Below, piece by piece: positions 15,502 to 18,612 of a stretch of 18,612 nucleotides of DNA. The first letter of the stretch is position 1. Every line of letters begins with the position of its first letter. The DNA lies in the NCBI GenBank assembly GCA_002309255.1, contig DBXI01000018.1, positions 1 through 18,612 of the forward strand. The letters run 5' to 3'. Below the pieces are notes generated by a model. It had not been told where the DNA came from. It was given only the letters and a program-made list of their open reading frames with translations, and ran no database searches. Both the position numbers and the translations under genes were made by a program. The stretch comes from Bacteroidales bacterium UBA1216. Its GTDB lineage: Bacteria; Bacteroidota; Bacteroidia; Bacteroidales; Paludibacteraceae.

Positions 15502-16146
15502 ATGCACTACAGAATAGAACATATTCCGGATGATCAAACCATGCAAGCGGTAGTAGCCGAACTACTACCGCTTGTTCCTTTTGCCCGTCGCGACAAGGCG
15601 CTGCAATACAAGCACCTGCACGGACAGTACACGTGCCTGCGCGCCTGGCAGATGCTGCACGAACTGCTTATCGAGCACAGCTACCTGCCCGCCGACTTCC
15701 CCCTCAACCTCCTGACCTACACCGAGGATGAGTTCGGCAAACCGTCTTTTAACGCAGCGGTCTTTGCTCTTTTAGCGCAGCGGTCTTTCAGCGCAGCGGT
15801 CTATTTCTCCCTCTCCCACACCAAGAATGCGATTGGCGTTGCTATCGCCCGCACGCCCGTGGGCATCGATGTAGAGGCTATCGTATCCGTCAAGCGCACG
15901 GATGAGCAGCACTTCCTTGACCGCACGATGAGCACCAAGGAGCAACAGCTGATCTTCGCCTCCGACGACCCTTGCACGGCGTTCACCGAGCTATGGACAC
16001 GGAAGGAGGCACTCGCCAAAGCCATCGGCACCGGACTGAACATGGAGCAACTGCCCACGATGCTCGAACACACCGAATCCTACCAACTCATCTCATCTCA
16101 TACACCTCTGTACGCGTACGCACTTGCGCGCAATTTAGAGGCCTAA
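15502..16146 (+). CDS. 4'-phosphopantetheinyl transferase superfamily protein
   Basis: Enzymes of this family move the phosphopantetheine arm of CoA onto a serine of carrier proteins. The 214-residue protein has the superfamily residues SHT (105-107), GIDVE (121-125, magnesium ligands D123 and E125) and WTRKEALAK (165-173, with E169). Size and layout are of the Sfp-like class rather than the short AcpS. Residues 82-100 (SFNAAVFALLAQRSFSAAV), between the GKP motif and the YFSLSH motif, are encoded by the repeat also found in ribBA. The carrier protein it serves is not in this window. It begins five bases after the 454-aa gene, so the two are likely co-transcribed although no functional link is evident. 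A weak hairpin with T-run follows. Confidence 0.9.
   Translation: MHYRIEHIPDDQTMQAVVAELLPLVPFARRDKALQYKHLHGQYTCLRAWQMLHELLIEHSYLPADFPLNLLTYTEDEFGKPSFNAAVFALLAQRSFSAAVYFSLSHTKNAIGVAIARTPVGIDVEAIVSVKRTDEQHFLDRTMSTKEQQLIFASDDPCTAFTELWTRKEALAKAIGTGLNMEQLPTMLEHTESYQLISSHTPLYAYALARNLEA
15745..15801 (+). repeat. In-frame copies of the ribBA repeat in the phosphopantetheinyl transferase gene
   Basis: Units TCTTTTAACGCAGCGG (16), TCTTTGCTCTTTTAGCGCAGCGG (23) and TCTTTCAGCGCAGCGG (16) run head to tail. The 19-base string GCGCAGCGGTCTTTCAGCG is identical in ribBA (starting 13410) and here (starting 15774), in the same reading frame (AQRSFS). Confidence 0.85.
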
Positions 16147-16151
16147 ACGAA

Positions 16152-16168
16152 CCGTAAATACGGCTTTT
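16152..16168 (+). terminator. Small terminator-like hairpin after the phosphopantetheinyl transferase gene
   Basis: CCGT-AAAT-ACGG (16152-16163) is followed by CTTTT. The stem is short, so the call is weak. A second candidate is the CCCATA/TATGGG hairpin (16202-16224) with A and eight T after it. Confidence 0.3.
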
Positions 16169-16210
16169 CAAAAAAAAATCTTCTTTTATCAACACTTTTT
16201 GCCCATAAAA

Positions 16211-16242
16211 TTTGCATATATGGGATTTTTTTTGTATCTTTG
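16211..16242 (+). promoter_or_regulatory. Bacteroidota-type promoter for the 139-aa gene, acyl-CoA synthetase and coaX
   Basis: TTTG (16211-16214), a 20-base spacer and TATCTTTG (16235-16242) fit the consensus. The start would be near 16248, about 30 bases before the ATG at 16278. That places an upstream in-frame ATG (16212) outside the transcript. The CCCATA/TATGGG inverted repeat (16202-16224) surrounds the -33 box. Confidence 0.8.
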
Positions 16243-16277
16243 TGGTCGCGAAAATTTTTGTACAAAAAATTTGTATT

Positions 16278-16697
16278 ATGAAAAAAACTATAACTATCAT
16301 CACTCTGGTGATCATTTTGGCACTCGGATTGTTCTTGTACTTTAAGTTTTGGTTTGTGTACAGTAGCGGTGTCAACGAAGGTGACATCAACTACTTCCAG
16401 CGCGAGGGATTCATCTTCAAGACCTACGAGGGCAAGATGATCCAGTCGGGCTACAACTCCAAGAACACGTCGTCGGCCATTCAGTCCAACGAGTTCAAGT
16501 TCTCTGTGGAGGATGAGCGTGTTGCCCAGCAGATCAATAACGCCTCGGGGCGCCAGATCAAGCTGCACTGGAACCGTTACCTCGGCACGTTGCCTTGGCG
16601 CGGAAACAGCCAGTTCGTAGTGGACTCGATCTACAGCGTAGGTCACTCGGTGCTGCCGGACGATCCGTTCGACCATAATCTGCCACCTATTGAGTAA
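16278..16697 (+). CDS. Membrane-anchored small protein, 139 aa, unknown function
   Basis: A single N-terminal membrane helix (about residues 4-27, ITIITLVIILALGLFLYFKF) is followed by a soluble, probably periplasmic, domain with GFIFKTYEGKM (44-54), an E-rich stretch FSVEDERVAQQI (75-86) and LPWRGNSQFVVDSI (105-118). I recognise it as a small protein common in Bacteroidota, sometimes mislabelled '6-phosphogluconate dehydrogenase'; nothing in the sequence supports that enzyme. The start at 16278 is chosen because the promoter's predicted transcript begins near 16248 and it puts the helix at the very N terminus. It is separated from the synthetase gene by 27 bases and probably shares its transcript. 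Confidence 0.75.
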   Translation: MKKTITIITLVIILALGLFLYFKFWFVYSSGVNEGDINYFQREGFIFKTYEGKMIQSGYNSKNTSSAIQSNEFKFSVEDERVAQQINNASGRQIKLHWNRYLGTLPWRGNSQFVVDSIYSVGHSVLPDDPFDHNLPPIE

Positions 16698-16724
16698 AAC
16701 CATACATCCTTAAATCGTACTGTT

Positions 16725-18407
16725 ATGTTAACCGACGAAAGATATAACCTGGTCAAGATGTTCGAGCGCTCGTTCCGTGAGCACTGGGATATGCCGGCTG
16801 TCTCCGATTGGGGCACAACCAAGACGCTCACCTATGGCGAACTGGCTACGGTGATAGCCCACTTGCATGTGATGTTCGAGGAGAACGGTCTGAAGAAGAA
16901 CGACAAGGTAGCCCTGATGGGCAGAAACAACTCCTGCTGGGTAGCCACCTTCCTGGCTACGGTCACCTACGGCGCTATCGTCGTACCTATCCTGCAGGAC
17001 TTTAAGCCGACGGATGCCATTCACATCATCAATCACTCCGATGCCAAGCTCCTGTTCATCAGCGACAACATCTGGGAGGGTATCGACCTGGAGCAGATCC
17101 CTAATGTGAAGGTGGTCGTGTCGCTCAACGACTGGCATCCGATCTCGCAGCACATGGAGGTCTCGCACATCACGCTGTTCTACATCCAGAAGCAGTTCGT
17201 CAAGAAGTTCGGTGGTCGCCTCACTCGTGATATGATTCACTATGATGAGCGTCCTAACGACGCCATCGCCTCCATCAACTACACCTCGGGCACCACAGGC
17301 TTCAGCAAGGGCGTGGTTACTCCGTGTAACGCGTTAGCGGGAAACATCAAGTACGGCATCGACGATATAAAGATCTGCTACCCAGGTGCGCGCCACGTGG
17401 CTTTCTTGCCCTTGGCTCACGCCTATGGCTGCGCCTTCGACTTCCTGTGCTGCATAGTAGCAGGCGGACATGTGTTCCTTGTTGGACGCACGCCTGCGCC
17501 GAAGATCCTGCTCAAGGCCTTCGCCGACGTCAAACCCACACTCATACTCAGTGTGCCGCTCATCCTGGAGAAGATCTACAAGAAGATGATCGTTCCGCAG
17601 ATCAGCAAGGCGCCCGCCAGCTGGGTGCTCAAGATTCCGTACCTGGACGAGATCGTTCTGAGCAAGATCCGCGAGACGCTCATCAACGCCTTTGGTGGTG
17701 AGTTCCGCCAGATCATCATAGGTGGTGCACCACTCAACGCTGAGGTCGAAGCGTTCCTCAAACGCATCAAGTTCCCTGTTTCCGTGGGATACGGTATGAC
17801 GGAGTGTGCACCGCTGATCTCGTTCACGCCGTTTGAGGAGTACAAAACCTTCAGCTGCGGCCGCGCTCTGCCCGGGCTGATGGAGGCTCGTATAGCCAAA
17901 CCCGACGCCAATGGGGTAGGCGAGATTGAGGTGCGCGGCGAGCATGTGATGTACGGCTATTACAAGAACGACGAGGCTACCAAGCTCACGTTCTCCAAGG
18001 ACGGCTGGCTCAAGACCGGTGACCTCGGACTGATAGACGAGGACGGCTTCATCTTCATCAAGGGACGTAACAAAACGATGCTCTTGGGACCCAGTGGGCA
18101 GAACATCTACCCCGAAGAGATAGAGTCCAAACTGGATAACATGCCGTATGTGAGCGAGTCGCTCGTGCTGCAGAACAAGGACGACCAGCTCGTGGCGCTC
18201 GTCTTCCCCGACATGGAGGCTGCTGATGCCAACAACCTCACCGAGGAGCAACTCGTGGAGGCAATGGAGGAGAACCGCCGTCAGCTCAACCCCCTGCTGG
18301 CATCCTACGAGCCGATAGTTAAGATCAAGATCTACCCCCACGAGTTCGAGAAGACGCCCAAAAAATCCATCAAACGTTTCCTCTACACCTCAATGGCCGA
18401 TGATTAA
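16725..18407 (+). CDS. AMP-binding synthetase, long-chain acyl-CoA synthetase-like
   Basis: This 560-residue enzyme belongs to the adenylate-forming (ANL) family, which activates a carboxylic acid as an acyl-AMP and then makes a thioester, here most likely with CoA. Visible motifs are the ATP-binding YTSGTTGFSKG (186-196), GGAPLNAEVEAFL (333-345), YGMTE (356-360), the TGD motif (431-433) in GWLKTGDLGLIDEDGFIFIKGRNK, and the C-terminal lysine region KTPKKSIKRFLY (543-554). The order and length are usual for the fatty acid-CoA ligase group; the true substrate is not determinable from sequence alone. The gene's stop codon is followed at once by a 7-nt array and then coaX. Confidence 0.9.
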   Translation: MLTDERYNLVKMFERSFREHWDMPAVSDWGTTKTLTYGELATVIAHLHVMFEENGLKKNDKVALMGRNNSCWVATFLATVTYGAIVVPILQDFKPTDAIHIINHSDAKLLFISDNIWEGIDLEQIPNVKVVVSLNDWHPISQHMEVSHITLFYIQKQFVKKFGGRLTRDMIHYDERPNDAIASINYTSGTTGFSKGVVTPCNALAGNIKYGIDDIKICYPGARHVAFLPLAHAYGCAFDFLCCIVAGGHVFLVGRTPAPKILLKAFADVKPTLILSVPLILEKIYKKMIVPQISKAPASWVLKIPYLDEIVLSKIRETLINAFGGEFRQIIIGGAPLNAEVEAFLKRIKFPVSVGYGMTECAPLISFTPFEEYKTFSCGRALPGLMEARIAKPDANGVGEIEVRGEHVMYGYYKNDEATKLTFSKDGWLKTGDLGLIDEDGFIFIKGRNKTMLLGPSGQNIYPEEIESKLDNMPYVSESLVLQNKDDQLVALVFPDMEAADANNLTEEQLVEAMEENRRQLNPLLASYEPIVKIKIYPHEFEKTPKKSIKRFLYTSMADD

Positions 18408-18448
18408 ATTGTCAATTATCAATTATCAATTATCAACCGTCAATTAAC
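18407..18448. repeat. 7-nt array between the synthetase and coaX
   Basis: Units AATTGTC, AATTATC, AATTATC, AATTATC, AACCGTC and AATTAAC begin at the last base of the stop codon and end immediately before the GTG of coaX. It fills the entire intergenic gap, so it also forms the coaX translation initiation region. Confidence 0.85.
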
Positions 18449-18612
18449 GTGAACCTCTGTATTGATCAAGGAAACTCCCGCACGAAGGTAGCACTCTTTC
18501 GACCGGATGGCAGCATAGCGAAGCACTTCATCTACAAGCACTTCGCATCTGCTGAGGTAGAGCAGCTCTTCCAGCTTTACACCATTGAGGACAGTATCAT
18601 CTCCTCGGTGGT
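18449..18612 (+). CDS. coaX: Type III pantothenate kinase CoaX, 5' part (runs past window)
   Basis: CoaX phosphorylates pantothenate, the first step of CoA synthesis, and is the type insensitive to CoA feedback. The frame starts with GTG (18449) and reads VNLCIDQGNSRTKVALFRPDGS: the DxGNxxxK phosphate-binding motif of the ASKHA fold, then a typical beta strand and IISSVV near the edge. The first 54 residues are present and no stop occurs before the end. I chose GTG because no ATG fits the family start and it lies directly after the repeat array. The gene probably belongs to the transcript starting at 16248. Confidence 0.85.
   Translation, partial: MNLCIDQGNSRTKVALFRPDGSIAKHFIYKHFASAEVEQLFQLYTIEDSIISSV

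Noticed and set aside
14985..15533. A 182-residue Ala/Gln/Pro/His-rich frame on the + strand
   Set aside because: It is a shifted reading of the Ser/Arg/Gly low-complexity tail of the 454-aa protein, whose signal peptide and domain structure make that frame the real one.
16212..16277. Upstream in-frame ATG for the 139-aa protein
   Set aside because: It lies inside the promoter, so it would not be transcribed from it.
17334..18341. A 335-residue frame on the - strand
   Set aside because: It is the mirror of the AMP-binding synthetase, whose motifs are intact on the + strand; GC-rich codon use creates such shadows.
1..18612. tRNA, rRNA, insertion sequence or prophage genes
   Set aside because: No transposase, integrase or phage structural motifs, and no tRNA-like cloverleaf, were seen by reading; a covariance scan could not be run.

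Overview
The window looks like a chromosomal segment from a member of the Bacteroidales (Bacteroidota); I cannot name the genus. The reasons are: three promoters fit the Bacteroidota -33 TTG/TTTG and -7 TAnnTTTG consensus; Shine-Dalgarno sites are mostly absent; there are modular secreted proteins ending in a short conserved tail; and several genes (a LptF/G permease, RibBA, a GTG-started CoaX, a split-amidase 'golvesin' protein) match Bacteroidales family members in sequence character.

Layout. 1-579 is the 3' part of thiL. 580-789 is a structured intergenic region with two inverted repeats. 790-6277 is an accessory block on the + strand: an unrecognised 219-aa protein, a 1317-aa secreted multi-domain carbohydrate-binding or adhesin-like protein, a 46-aa small protein of a type often seen beside such genes, and a 207-aa secreted protein whose C-terminal 24 residues match the tail of the 1317-aa protein. 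6374-10564 is on the - strand: a 902-aa secreted amidase-like protein, then the 23S rRNA uracil methyltransferase rlmD. From a pair of overlapping divergent promoters at 10592-10640 a + strand run begins: cdd, an lptF/lptG permease, ribBA, a 454-aa secreted Trp/Tyr/Cys/His-cluster and Ser/Arg-rich protein, and a 4'-phosphopantetheinyl transferase. A new promoter at 16211-16242 precedes a 139-aa membrane-anchored protein, a long-chain acyl-CoA-synthetase-like enzyme, and the start of coaX, which runs off the window.

Working together. Most named genes are housekeeping: thiamine, riboflavin and CoA cofactor synthesis (thiL, ribBA, coaX), phosphopantetheinylation, pyrimidine salvage, LPS export and rRNA modification. 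The 790-6277 block is the most accessory part and probably makes surface or secreted glycan-binding proteins.

The least expected content is repetitive DNA that crosses gene boundaries. First, a GC-rich unit of about 16-17 nt (core TTTCAGCGCAGCGG / TTTCAGCGAAAGCGG) occurs as in-frame tandem insertions in two unrelated genes, ribBA (interdomain linker) and the phosphopantetheinyl transferase (loop before its SHT motif); a related copy lies after thiL. Second, at least seven arrays with a 7-nt period occur in 18.6 kb, four of them starting at, spanning or lying just past a stop codon and two inside coding sequence (thiL, rlmD). A further 15-nt array appears to copy the 3' end of the lptF/G gene. 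Together these look like a genome-wide repeat process that also lengthens proteins at tolerated loops.
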